NCBI GenBank assembly: GCA_028551475.1 | Contig: CM052358.1 | Location: forward strand, 15,235,938 to 15,299,937 | Source of the DNA: Casuarina equisetifolia | Taxonomy: Eukaryota > Streptophyta > Magnoliopsida > Fagales > Casuarinaceae | Reading direction: 5' to 3' | DNA length: 64,000 nucleotides | Shown: piece by piece, positions 1 through 11,309 of the stretch | Numbering within the stretch: position 1 is the first letter of the stretch | Layout of the letters: every line of letters begins with the position of its first letter | Translations under genes and position numbers: made by a program | Notes under the pieces: generated by a model | Database searches by the model: none | What the model was told of the DNA's origin: nothing | What the model saw: only the letters and a program-made list of their open reading frames with translations

Positions 1-925
1 TCTTGACATTTCTAATTGTTATTTTGACTTGGAATGGCAGCATTTTAGAACCTCTGAGAGGACGAGTTGAAAAGCTATGTTTTTCTCCAAAAAGAAAAAA
101 ATTATTGAATCAGCTAATAAATTGCATGTTACTTGGACAATAATAAATGTAAATATTTCAGAAATTTATATGCAATTTAGCCAACATAATTTTTCCCAAA
201 TAGATTTGTAAAGATATGCTAAGTAATATCATTTTTACAAAACCATATGATTAAACCAAAATGCCCGTGCCATATATTTGAAACTTTAGCCTATATAAAA
301 TAAAACTGGTTATGGCAACACATAAGAAAACATTCATCTTTAGCATATGTGGTCATTGATTGGAGCAAGATAAAACATGCGTTTTCAACATCAAAATGCC
401 GAACATAAATCATCAATAGCAATTTTCACTAGAGACCGCCCCTCCCCTAGCCAACTAATTTTCCCCAGGGGTCAGCCAACTCTTTATTAGGAAGATATAA
501 CGTATATTCCATTTTACATTATTTTGATGATAGACAAGAGCTAAAGTTTTGCAAAATATATTTTACATATAAAATATGTGTCAAGAAGTAAATAAATACA
601 AGGTCTTTGTCTATAATATTTATTTGCTAAGTGCAAAATAATAATAATGTAATAAAAATAATAGTAATAATTAAGATTGCGCAATTAAAACAAGCATCAA
701 ATAGTTTTTGTATAATTACTGTAATTTTTTATTCTTCGAATAATTTTTGTTTGTTGAATAAATTTTAGAGATGTATATCATATAACTTCTTGAGATTGAT
801 GTGTTTTTTAGCTTAATAGTTACATCCTTTATGTACTTGGAAGTGTGAATCACCTTTATTAGAAGAGGTATACCTTTAGGATTTTGGGTTAAGAAAAGTG
901 TAGGTAAGTTCGATTGTTCGTGAAC
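1..925. repeat. Dispersed AT-rich repeat, copy A
   Basis: This block is closely matched by 15177-16182, and its later half also by 11766-12160. It has no long reading frame. Shared landmarks are the opening segment with the TTGGAATGGCAGCATTTTAG motif, an AAT/ATA-rich simple tract near 640-675, and a closing segment ending in a run like GGGTTAAGAAAAG. The copy begins at or before the window edge, so its true left end is unknown. Relative to copy C it lacks about 75 bp after the AGCCTATATA motif near 290. It could be part of a segmental duplication or a non-autonomous element; no target duplication could be seen. Confidence 0.75.
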
Positions 926-1762
926 AGTGTTCTATTCATAGTTGAGGAAGAATAAAAAACGAAGGATTTGTTTGGTTGGTGAGAAATGTTGGACAATTAG
1001 AAGATTACTACTCTGACTGATATTACATCTGTCAAGCACTTCTTGATTCCTCTTATTGCCTGATATATAGGAACTAAAATGCCATTAAGCACTTCTTAAT
1101 CTTTGAAAGAAGGGTTAGAATGAGATAGGAAAATCCATTTTCCTTGGACTTGAAAACTCCCTCACTTTTCAGCTTATTCGGGCTTAAATATCGATCAAGA
1201 AAAGGGAACAACAAATCAGTAAGCGGCCTTCAGGAAACTCCATTGCATCAGAAGCTCAGGTTCAAATTGAAAATAGAAAGAAAAAAATATTAATCTTATG
1301 TCAAATTATTTTCTTTCTTCACCCGCCAACATCACATACACACACACACTTAATCACCAGCCAGACAAAGCTCTAACGCCTAAAGTATCATTCCGATAGT
1401 AAACAACGAAACCAACAAATCCCAGATGACAAACACCAAAAAATTGGACATGAAAAAGAGCTATCAAAACCTCGGTTATCTCCGAACTACTGTTTCTTTC
1501 ACTGCAGAACCCCCCACATTGATCAAAGACATCATCAATTGCACAGAATTAGTCAAAGAAATTTTAAAAAAAATATTCTATATAAAATTCCAAATTTTAC
1601 ACAAGATTCAATAGTTATATGAAACCCTAACACTAGATAAGCCCTAGTATTACATCCTTTAACTAAAAAAAGAAAAGAAAAAAAGAAAAAAAAATCTGCG
1701 CAAATCGATCAATCTACATAACAAGAAAACCGAAAAATCAATCTTGATCAAACCTAGCGGCT
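926..1762. other. Intergenic, no gene seen
   Basis: AT-rich spacer. It contains a short CA run near 1334-1348 and A-rich tracts near 1660-1695, which lie in the likely 3' flank of the minus-strand J-domain gene. A 62-codon frame at 1426-1614 has no signal peptide, domain or coding-like composition, and I do not regard it as a gene. Confidence 0.5.
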
Positions 1763-2257
1763 TCATCTGGCACGAACCACCCTAATCACATCGGCATCAG
1801 CATTGCTCAGACGTCTCTTGATCCCACGGCTTTGCATCTGATCAGTTTGTGGCTTGGACGGTGGCAATCGCAGGCCCATGCAAATATCGTACGACTCTCG
1901 CATCTTATCGTCGCTGAGGAGCTCCCACGCATTCTTGATTAGTCGAAAAGCCTCGGGCGCTGCGGGGGAGTGAAAAACATCCGGGTGAATCAGATCGGCC
2001 AGCCGGCGGAAAGCGTCGGTGATAGCGTCGACGCGAAGAGATGGGTTGGGCTTCAATCCGAGAATGGCATAGTAATTGGGCAGCCCAGATTCGGTCTTCT
2101 TTGTGGCGACGTAGTGCACACGGTAGACGGCATGGTATCTTTTGGCATTAGGAAAGGAGGGATAAGAATGCCATGCCAAAAACGCAAGACAGAAGGCCTC
2201 TCTCTTTTGGCCATCTGCAAATTTCTGTTTGGCGTCGTCTAGCAAAGCTGCTGCCAT
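1763..2257 (-). CDS. Small J-domain (DnaJ-like) protein, 164 aa, intronless
   Basis: A single uninterrupted frame encodes a J-domain protein, a family that stimulates the ATPase of Hsp70 chaperones. Residues 1-55 form an amphipathic lead-in that resembles the N-terminal helices of plant 'J-domain, small' proteins. The J domain spans about residues 61-126: it opens with NYYAILGL, carries the essential HPD tripeptide at residues 91-93, and closes with a WELLSDDKMRESYD-type helix IV. The C-terminus (130-164) is short and basic with KRR; no transmembrane segment or signal peptide is visible, so a cytosolic or nuclear location is inferred. The start at 2257 gives the MAAALLDDAKQKF opening typical of the group. 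Part of a second, broken copy of this gene lies at 4191-4330. The client and pathway are unknown. Confidence 0.85.
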   Translation of the reverse strand: MAAALLDDAKQKFADGQKREAFCLAFLAWHSYPSFPNAKRYHAVYRVHYVATKKTESGLPNYYAILGLKPNPSLRVDAITDAFRRLADLIHPDVFHSPAAPEAFRLIKNAWELLSDDKMRESYDICMGLRLPPSKPQTDQMQSRGIKRRLSNADADVIRVVRAR

Positions 2258-2259
2258 GG

Positions 2260-2490
2260 CAAACCGTGGTGGTCGGGAGAGCGATTTTAGGGATTTTAAC
2301 CTCTTTTTCTGGGCAAATCGTGGTGGTCAGGAGAGCGATTTCAGATGAAGCGATTTCAAATAGAAACGATTTCAGATAGAAACGATTTCAGAGAAGAGGG
2401 ATTTCAGAAGAGAGCGATCTCAGAGAACAGTAGTGGATTGAGAACCGTTGTGGTGAGGAGCGCAATTTTAGGGATTTTAGCGTGTTAATA
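2260..2490. repeat. Short tandem repeats upstream of the J-domain gene
   Basis: Immediately upstream of the minus-strand J-domain start, two kinds of repeats overlap. A segment like CGTGGTGGTCGGGAGAGCG recurs at about 2265 and 2318, with a weaker third version near 2445. Between 2334 and 2390 a 16-17 bp unit built around CGATTTCAGATAGAAA is repeated about four times. This is the expected promoter and leader region of the gene, so the repeats could alter its transcription, but no known element is recognised. Confidence 0.6.
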
Positions 2491-3190
2491 GCGCGTTAGC
2501 TGTTATTCTCTACCTTTTCATTTAAGCGGGGGAGATTCCTTTTTTCCTTCTTTTTTTTTTGGCTTTTTTTTTTTGTGTTTTTTAAACTTAAAAACTTTAC
2601 CAAATTTATTTAATGACTCAAATTTTGAGTTATCAAATGTAAAGTATTTCTAGTTCTTCCCTCTAGTGTTGACCGTTATTTTATTCTTTTTCATTTAAGA
2701 GGGGGGATTGCAGTCTTAGCGTGCTCCTTCTTTTTTCTTTCTTTTTTTTTTCCCTAAACTTAAAATCCCACCAAATTTACTTGATTACTTAAATTTTGAG
2801 TTATGAAATGCAAAGTATTTTAATTCTTTTCTCTCTAATTGGTTAGCACAGCATAAAGTTCATAGCCCACACACCAACAAGACCTTACTTTCAAAAACAT
2901 GTCCATATGTTATAAGATATATAAAATTTAATATATAAATAATTTAAAATATATATATATATATAAGTGTGCCATGATATGACCTTCTTCAGCACAATTA
3001 AAGCACGTTCCCATACTGCTCTGCTATCTGGAGGATCAAAAGAACTAGTTCCCCATGACCCATCATATCAGCAAACCCAATTCCGCCATTGCCAAGAGAT
3101 CAAGTATTGAAAGCTGGCTCGGTGGAACCTGTAATCGGAGTGGCGTCTGGCATGGGTCTTTCATCCGTCCCCTTCTGAACCACACACCAA
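2491..3190. other. Intergenic, with local repeats and a possible coding relic
   Basis: Contains pyrimidine-rich tracts (2540-2580, 2728-2750) and a TA dinucleotide run at 2945-2966. The stretch starting near 2868 (CACACACCAACAAGACC) is repeated imperfectly at about 3181. The segment 2990-3180 has coding-like composition on the minus strand but is interrupted by stops; its family is not recognised. Confidence 0.4.
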
Positions 3191-3224
3191 TAAGACTTTG
3201 CTTTCAATAACATGTCCATATGGT

Positions 3225-4190
3225 AAGGCTTTCTCACGGAGACCATTCTTCTCCCACTTCTCACCTTTATTCTCATCCTCTCTAGCTCTTACAAGTTCCA
3301 TTGACTTCGATTACCCTGCGATTTTCAACTTTGGCCACTCAAATTCTGATCAAATACTTGCTGCAATTCCAAAAATAGTGGAGTTTGAGATTGGAATAGA
3401 GGTCAGCTTCATGGAGGACTTACTGAACAAATGACACTTATTTAACCCATTGATGACTAAATAAACATAAATTGCTATAAGTTAACATTGAGTTCTCGCA
3501 TTTTGACTTGTTCTTCCTGTATGACCAAGGGGCTAGGTATTTCTGGGTACACAACACAGGCCTCTTGAATGCTTGACGCAAGTTGCGAGATTTGGACTTG
3601 ACCCATCAAAGCTTGATGAGCTAGCATGTGTGTTAGACCGCATAATGAAGCCACTTAAATCTTCAAGCAGCAGCTTCATGCTCTCTGTAAAAAATTGTAG
3701 GGCTAATATAAGCAGGCAAGTGTCACGTATATTGATATATTCACCATAAAATTCAATCTTATTGCAAATTATTCCCACTATGGTTAGTATGACTTAGTGC
3801 TTTGCTTCAATTTTATGGACAGAATATTCTTTTAGTTTCAATAAATTATATTTTACTATCCTGATAGTCTTAAAAACAAATAATTCCTTTAGTTAAAATA
3901 CACATCAAAACCAAATAGATGATGTTAAAGTTGATTTTTGGTGGACATTAATTTGCAGGATCTGAAGAACCTATCATGGCTTGCTGTGGGTATGGAGGTC
4001 CACCACTGAACTACGACGGTCGCATCAGCTACGGGCAAACAAAGATCTTGAACCGGAAATTGGTCACGGCTAGAGATTGCCGGGACAGTCCTGAACATGT
4101 TAGTTGCAAATCAGTATGTCTCATCACAAATAATTACTGGAAAATTTGCTGGCCCACCTTTCTCCGACGAAATGCCTTTCGTTCTGGAGC
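3225..4190 (+). pseudogene. GDSL esterase/lipase pseudogene
   Basis: Three separated blocks match the plant GDSL esterase/lipase family (ENOD8/At3g26430-like secreted hydrolases). Block 1 (about 3225-3350) encodes a leader and the first conserved block, which reads FNFGHSNSD where the family has GDSNSD, so the Asp of block I is changed to His. Block 2 (about 3515-3781) covers the RYFWVHNTG region through the HNQA-like helix and ends at an intact splice donor (GTTAGT at 3782); it carries a frameshift near 3574 and an in-frame stop. Block 3 starts after an AG acceptor at 3958-3959 and encodes ACCGYGGPPLNYD, then suffers a small deletion and frameshift near 4100 that removes the catalytic His block, before resuming with the NQYVSSQI region. 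Exons between blocks 1 and 2 are missing. The copy cannot make an active enzyme. Confidence 0.85.
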
Positions 4191-4400
4191 GGACGAACCG
4201 CCCGACTCACATCGGCGCCAGCATTGCTCGAACATCTTTTGATCCCACGGCTTTGCAAATGGCTTGGACGGTGGCAATCGCAGGCCACCTAGCAGAAAGC
4301 GTTGGTGATGGCGTTGATCAGAGAACCGCTGTTAAAAGAAAAGATTGCAGTCCTAGGGCGTGTTCTTCTTTTTTCTTTTTTCTTTTTTTCCCTTAAAGAT
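4191..4400 (-). pseudogene. Fragment of a second J-domain protein gene
   Basis: About 140 bp (4191-4330) match parts of the J-domain gene at 1763-2257 on the same strand: its last codons, then, after internal deletions, the segment near residues 75-85. Sequence after 4320, including the GATTGCAGTCCTAGGGCGTG stretch, also resembles DNA upstream of the intact gene (about 2445 and 2706-2730). Most of the J domain, including HPD, is deleted. The fragment abuts the last readable codons of the GDSL pseudogene with no spacer. Confidence 0.75.
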
Positions 4401-4756
4401 TATAAATTAATGATGATCATCAAAAAAACTAATCGTAGAAATTTAAAATGAATTAAGAATATATTTTTATCAACAAACTATAAGTTAGTGAGTCTATAGG
4501 GAAAAAAAAAATCAAATATAAATGATTCTCATCAAATGTAGAGGCTTATTGAAATTTCTTTGGCAACTTTATAGGTAGGCACTTCAAGATTACAAATTAA
4601 TGATGATAGTAAACTAAAACTAGAGACAACCAATGCAGCAGTACATTGTTTAACTATGTTGTACCTAGTCATGTCAATGTGGAAGTTGCACGCCATAGCT
4701 TTAACATATCGATTTGTTTCCTTCATTTCATCGAACTCCAGTTTTGCAAAATTCTA
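4401..4756. other. 3' flank of the TNL gene
   Basis: AT-rich sequence downstream of the minus-strand TNL stop codon. It probably holds the 3' UTR and poly(A) site; no gene is seen. Confidence 0.4.
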
Positions 4757-7700
4757 CTAGTAATTTTGCCATCCCCTATACAACCGGAAGTCAAACTCCT
4801 TTAGTGTTTTTAGTTTCAATCCATGTGGAGAAATGCTACCAAGAACATCAAAGAACTCTGAAACATCAGAGTGATGTATTACACGTGCTCCACACTTCTT
4901 TATCTCCACATTCGAACTGTTTGAAGCAATTGAAACCCCACACACTTTTATCTCCACCTTCCAGTCGATTGTTGTAATTGAGGACAAAGAGACGTAATGC
5001 CGGCGCTGCCCAAAAAAGATCATACTTTCTTTTGAAAAAAAATACCACGGTACAAATGCCCAAAATCCATTTGCGCCAATAGAACAAGCTTCAGGGACAC
5101 GAAGGACCAAAGGTTGTTCTCGAGAAATATCGTTGAGATGAAATCGACAAACAAACTCTGGGAACCCATGCTCATGGACTTCATAGACAACAAACAGAGC
5201 ATATCCAAACCAATTCTCCAAATTCTCATCAGCATTACTTTGAAATTCTCCAAACAACCCAGTACTTCTCTGCTGGAACCACTTTGGAATTTCAAATCTC
5301 ATTGTGGGGCCCCATGATACCCCAGGTTCAAGAGGCCTATACTAAGAAAGAAAACACACAAGGAAAAGACGTTAATTAGAAGACATTTAAGTTAATATGC
5401 AACAATAACTTCAAAATTGGTGCAACAATACGTTAAATATATTAAACAGGACAGCAAGCAACTTACTTCAACTTTATTTATAGGACATGGCGGTTGCAGT
5501 TGGATAATCTTGTAAGGTGTGGCATAATACCCATTAATGGTAGCTGCAGAAAACCAAACAACCAAAACACTGGTGTCTAGAGCTTTCGACGAAGTCTCTA
5601 TGTCGGTTTGGCCATAAATCATCTCTAACAAGGGACTTCCACTTACAATTAAATTGACCAAGCTTAGTGGAAGCTTTGACAATGCTTGTAGCCGTCTACA
5701 TTCACACAAGTGAAGGTCTCGAAGATTGGATAGACAAAAGCTATCCGTCAATGTCGTAAATTCGTTCTTATTTAAACACAATTCATTACAACGTGATGAA
5801 GAACCAAGATCATCGTAGATCGCTCCATCAAATAAATTGCAATCACTTAGATTTATCGACGATAGCCCACTTGGGAATGCAGTGAATGCCACTGATTGAA
5901 TGTATTTACAGTGACTTAGGCTAACAGAACTAAGCTTGGGAAGTTGACTAAGAAATTCAGGTATTCTCGTAAATCTATTCCCAGAAAGATATAAACGCAC
6001 AACAGAAGGTAAATTAAAATCTTTAGGAAATGATTCATCCGAGAGGTTCAAGTCTTCCAAATACAGTTCTTCTAAAAAGCTGAAATTCACAAGCCAATTA
6101 GGGACCAAAAAGCAAGAGAGATTTGAGTCATTACCCGAATGGAGCCCAGTAGAGCCACTTAACATATCTTGTGGCAGTTGGATTGTTTTTGTCCTTTTAA
6201 ATCCACCCACAGCAAGTTTTCCAGAAGATGACAATCTCTGGGACGATAAAGGTAACATTTTAATACCAGTCCCCGACAAATCAAGTTCTGTAAGACAAGT
6301 CATATTACTAATGACCTTTGTAAATTCCTCACTTTCTAAAAGTCTTGAACACTCACGAAGTTTAAGCCTTGAGAGGGATATCCAGCTGATCTTCGGAAGT
6401 TTCTTGAGACTTTTGCAATAGGATAGGTCCAAATCAACAAGCCATTTGAGATTTCCTATTGAAGGGTGGACCTTCCTCAAGCTTTCACAACCGGAAAGTT
6501 TGATTTCTATAACATTTGGGACGTTGCTCAAATCTGGAAGCTTCTCAAGTCTTAAACACCTATCGAGCCAAAGCTGCCTAAGAGATTCCCAGTTGATTTC
6601 CTTTGGAAGTTTCTTAAGACTTTTGCAATCACTTAGATTCAACAATACAAGTTGTTTGAGATTTCCGATCGAAGGGTGGACCTTCCTCAAATTTTCACAA
6701 CCGAAAAGGTAGATTTCTCTAACGTTTGAGACTTTGCTCAAATCTGGAAGCTTCTCAAGTCTTAAACACCCATGGAGCAAAAGCCGTGTAAGAGATTCCC
6801 AGTTGATTTCCTTTGGAAGTTTCTTAAGACTTTTGCAACCACTTAAATCCAAATATACAAGCCGTTTGAGATTTCCAATTGAAGGGTGGACCTTCCTCAA
6901 AATTTCACAACCGCGAAGGTAGATTTCTTCAACATTTGGGACTTTGCTCAAATCTGGAAGCTTCTCAAGTCTTAAACACCTAGGGAGCCAAAGCACCGTA
7001 AGAGATTCCCAGTTGATTTCCTTTGGAAGTTTCTTAAGACTTTTGCAATCATCAAGCTCCAAATCTTCGAGCTGTTTGAGATTTCCGATGGAAGGATGGA
7101 CCTTTTGCAAACTAGTACAATGTGAGAAGTTTATTTTTTGAAGGTTCGGGGTTCCACTGAAGTTTGGTGTTTCTACCAAGTCTTTTGACCTCGCAAAGTC
7201 AATACATGTCAATTTTTCAAATCTCTGTCAAAGTGTAACATAAAGTTAACAAAACAAATTAAACAAAAAAGATTGAATGGCTAAAGAGAAGAAACAATGT
7301 TATGCATAACCTACAATCTTACCTTCCATCCATGCCAAAGTTGTTTGATATTGCTAGATGGCATTTGAAGTGCAACAAGATTATCCAGTTGAAAGCTTCT
7401 TGGCAGAGAGGAAATAGGATATCCATGCCATTTTAGAAGACGTAGCTCTGTACTTAACATGAGTTTCGAAGGACATCCAGACCATATAATGCCCCTCTCC
7501 AAAAGACAATTCTCAAATTTTGGTTCTATTATAAGTATTTCCAAATTTGTGAAGTTAGAGAAACCTTCAAAACTTAGTGGCTCTAGTTTTCTTGGCAAAA
7601 GTTTTAAGACAATTCCTTCTACAGACTCTGTACCCTACAAAACAAAAGAATTTAAGTTGTTGTGATAGGAATACATAATTGTTGGTATAAAATTTATTTT

Positions 7701-9573
7701 TTTCTTATATTTACACAAAAATCACTTACAGATTTATTCTTCAATACATGAACGATATCTTTGAAACAAAACAATCTACTTCGTTTGCCAGGCTCTTTTG
7801 GATTCTCGCGATAAACTATTCGTTGCCCCATCTTTTGTATCAAATCATGCATTTGAAATTGTTGAAAATGGGAGAACTCCAAGAGAGATTTACGACTTAA
7901 AATATCAATACAAATTTTTGGATAACAATCAAGACTTTTCCATATAGGAATAATACTATGTACATCCATTCCATTATAAAAACATGCAATATCCAAAAAT
8001 ATCTTTTTTGACAAATCGTCCAACCCAATATAACTAATTTCCAATTTATCCAAAACTTCGGCATTATGATTTGCTTCTAGATAGTCACAAATACAATTCC
8101 ACACTTCCATTCCCCTACCAAACAAGGATGAACCAATAACTCTAATAGCCAAAGGGAGGCCTCCAGCATATCTCGCAATTTTGCATGACAATTCCACAAA
8201 AAATTTATCAGGCTCGAGTATGTTTAAGGCATTCCAACAAAAGAGTTGCAAGGCATCCTTTTCATTCAGCAATTTAACTTCATAAGTATTATCATCACTC
8301 ACCAACTGTTTCCAAATTTGACAATCTCTACCAGTTATGATAATTCTGCTCTTTCTTCCAAACCAAGTGGGACTTCCTGCCAATGCATCTAATTGTTCTT
8401 TAGTTATATCATCAAAAACAATCAAAACATTTTTACTACATAATCTATTTGCCATCAATTTGGTTCCATCATACTCATTCCATACAATTGGGTTGTGTTC
8501 CTTCAAGATCTTATGGATAATTTCTTGTTGTAACTCTTCTATACTGCGACTTTGGTTATTTTTGGTACAAAAAATGAAGCAGCTAACTTCAAATTTACAA
8601 CAAATTGTTTCGTAAAGAACTTTTGCCAAAGTTGTTTTACCAACTCCTCCCATCCCATGAATTCCTATATAACCAACGTTGTCCATTTCCAAATGAAGTA
8701 AGGATACCAATTGCTCTACTTTAGAATCCATGCCGACAAGATTTTTAAAGATCTTTGACGAATTCACACGTAACTCATAAAATATCTTTGCAGTGATTTG
8801 TTCAACAACCGTTGCTTCATAACTGTATAAATAATTCTAATTAGGATTAAAGTGAAAGGAAACAAGCTTAAAATTCAACATGATTAGTGTAACAAACTAC
8901 AATACCTGTTATATACATGCCATCCCGAGAGATCGCCCACTTCCTTCAATGCAGCTCTCCACGATTTCACTGGATCTTCATCAAACTCGGGGTTGTCTGC
9001 ATTTGGAGCGGAAACTTCAACAAAATGCATATCCTGCTTTCTCGTGACAAAGGGACCCATAACACAGTCAACCACATCCTTCAAATCAGTTCTCTGAGAT
9101 TTCATCTGCCGTCTGTTAATCTCGGGATTGTCTTCATGTTTGTTGAAAGCTTCTTCGAAACTCCTCTTCTGTTTTCGTACATCAGATGGATCCACGTGAT
9201 AAAAAACCGGAAAAACCGTCAAATGTCCCTCTCTCCTGCATTCAAGAATCTTCGTCAATTCCCTCAAACACCAAGTGGAGAAAGCGAATTTCTCTGAGAT
9301 GACAACGACTGCGAACTGGGAATTTTCGATGGCTGTCAAGAGCTCTTGAGAAATAACTTTTCCTCGTTGCAGTTTTTCATCATCTCTGAAAACAAAAAGA
9401 CCTCTCTGCTTCAATGCAGCATGTAGATGATCTGTAAAACTATTGCGGGTGTCTTGGCCGCAGTAACTGAGAAAAACGTCGTAGGTTGATGGAGTCATTG
9501 AAGAAGAAGAAGCAGAAGAAGAAGAAGAAGATGATGATGAGGAAGAAGGAACTATGTGGGTACTCGAAGACAT
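4757..9573 (-). CDS. TIR-NBS-LRR (TNL) immune receptor, ~1471 aa, five exons
   Basis: Minus-strand exons: 9573-8906, 8822-7730, 7634-7323, 7224-5467 and 5341-4757, all with GT-AG introns of 83-125 bp. The product is an intracellular pathogen receptor. After a poly-Ser leader (10-25), the TIR domain begins at YDVFLSY (31) and keeps the WCLREL helix whose Glu (about 105) is the NADase residue of the family. The TIR end holds an unusual internal duplication (148-170 versus 193-215). The NB-ARC has the P-loop GMGGVGKTT (279-287), kinase-2 VFDD (358-361), RNBS-B reading IIITGRD, where TTRD is usual, GLPLA (444-448) and MHD (547-549). Exon 3 starts the LRRs; exon 4 holds a 70-residue super-repeat array; exon 5 is the C-JID post-LRR domain, opening with a GPTMRFEIPKWF-type motif. 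All key motifs are present, so the gene looks functional. Its pathogen target cannot be told from sequence. Confidence 0.93.
6440..7130 (-). repeat. 210-bp tandem repeat array in the TNL LRR exon
   Basis: Four consecutive units of exactly 210 bp (70 codons) lie inside TNL exon 4. The landmark GAAGG(G/A)TGGACCTT recurs at 6461, 6671, 6881 and 7091. Each unit encodes three leucine-rich repeats, containing VHPSIGNLK, then CKSLKKLPKEINWESL, then CLRLEKLPDLS. The units are very similar and the period keeps frame, which implies recent unequal exchange. Units differ mainly at solvent-exposed LRR positions. Confidence 0.9.
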
Positions 9574-9733
9574 CTTTGGAGATTCACAAAGTTGTTCAGT
9601 GTAAGGCTTATTTGCAGAATTGGAGGCTTATTTGACGCTTGTTTAACAGAAGGCTCCCTAGATAGGGCATTCAGACTCCCAAGTATTCATTCAAGGTCGT
9701 CGCAGAAAAGGACAGAAGATAGAGTGAAGTGGC

Positions 9734-9850
9734 CACGAAATTTCCAAGCCGTGTCTTCCCTTTCCGCATGATTACAATTTCACAGCTGCTAGTCACGAAA
9801 TATCCAAGGCCGTGTCTTCTCTTTCGGAATCATTACAATTTCCCAGCAGT
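9734..9850. repeat. 60-bp tandem duplication in the TNL promoter
   Basis: Two adjacent copies of a ~57-bp segment (9734-9790 and 9794-9850, period 60) share CACGAAAT-TCCAAG-CCGTGTCTTC and ATTACAATTTC. The array lies about 160-280 bp upstream of the TNL start codon and may include regulatory sites; no named element is assigned. Confidence 0.8.
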
Positions 9851-11300
9851 TTCGAAAACAAGACGAAAAAGGGGTCAACCTTTTGAAATGGCGAAGATGT
9901 GAATCTTTAAGTTGCATAAAGTTAAAAAAAAAGGTTTTATTGCATTTCCTCTCTTATGCCATTCCCAAAGTTGTGCTGCCAAAAGCAAAGATTTGCAGAT
10001 TACCTGCATTAAAAGCGGAGACGCCATTAAAGTCACGCTTGTCTCAAACGCTTTCAAGGGAATGACCGATTGGATCTTTTGTCAGGAATAAAATCTGAAA
10101 AATATACGCATTACAGCGAAAACTGCGCAGGGTCTAGTTGCGCGTTTTCGTACCAAAGTGAAACGACGGTGGACTCTTGTAGGAAGATTCCATCGTCACG
10201 AAAGCAAGGTTCCATGACAATCCACTGGTCGTGGGGCGGCGTCGCCACGTGAAAAGAAGAGACTAGCTGGAGTTATTCTTAAAGAAAGATTTGACTGTCA
10301 TGACAATCCAATCTCTGGCATCTTCAATGGTACTCCTTTTAATATTAATGAAATCACTTTTGTCAAACAATGGTAACGAAAAAGAAAAAAAAAAAAAAGA
10401 CAGCAGTCAATAAAATGAAAATATTGACCAACTAAAATATTCTTTTAACTCTTAAATTAACTTTTTATTAAAAAGACTTTTTAACATTTAACTCAAAATG
10501 AACAAGAAAAGATATTTCTTAGCGGAGAAAAGATATTGAACGGAATATTATTGAAATTATGTCTATAGTTTCTCATAATACAGCCATTTAGAGGTCATTG
10601 TTTGAGACCAAATCAATATGCTTTAGCTCGATAGAACTTCTGATGTCGATTCTGGTTGGTTTTTAATACTCACACGAATGTTCACCCCCTAAACTATTCA
10701 TAATTATATGCCATTTGCATTTAAAATCCCAATAAAATGTCGACAATGTGGATTTAAACGGTAGAAATCACAATACAACAATATAGTTAATTTCTTACAC
10801 CAATTATCCTGGATTTGAAGCTCTAACTAAACCCCCTTTCTGGATGAGTTGGTGAACGGTGAAGCCAGGAAAGAGTGTGAGGGGGCTAAAATGCAAGAAA
10901 CCCATGGAACTTTAACGAATGGGGATATAATCCCTTAAAATTCCATAATGCAATCAGAAAATTCAGTCCTTCATTTGCCATCATTGTATATGTTCATGAA
11001 TGAGAACCAAATCCTCATTCCCTCGTCGTGCTCAATTTATTTGTCATCCGAAAGTATGTAGTCCATTGAAATTGGTACACTTAAGAATGGTTGGTATCTC
11101 GTAATAATCTGTTCATTTTTTAGACAATCATGCTAGATTTTTCTATAAGAACATCTATTTTCAATAATTAGCAGTATTTACCCTATAGTGGGAATTACTT
11201 GAGATGCTAAAGAAGGAACCAACATAGTTGAGTTCTTTAATCCTACAACCTTTATTTTCAGAGGGACTCCTTGATCTTCCATTGAAGTCTATGGCATTTC
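9851..11300. other. Intergenic spacer
   Basis: No gene is supported. Short frames at 9875-10252 lie on both strands without domains. A pure A run lies at 10386-10398. Confidence 0.4.
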
Positions 11301-11309
11301 CATCATCTA

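Noticed and set aside
1426..1614. 62-codon plus-strand frame
   Set aside because: No domain, signal or coding-like composition; ends in AT-rich sequence.
1970..2379. Plus-strand frames opposite the J-domain gene
   Set aside because: They are antisense to a clear J-domain coding frame with HPD and depend on its codon pattern.
6446..7141. Three similar plus-strand frames of 62-88 codons
   Set aside because: They are the antisense of the TNL 210-bp LRR repeats, which explains their similarity.
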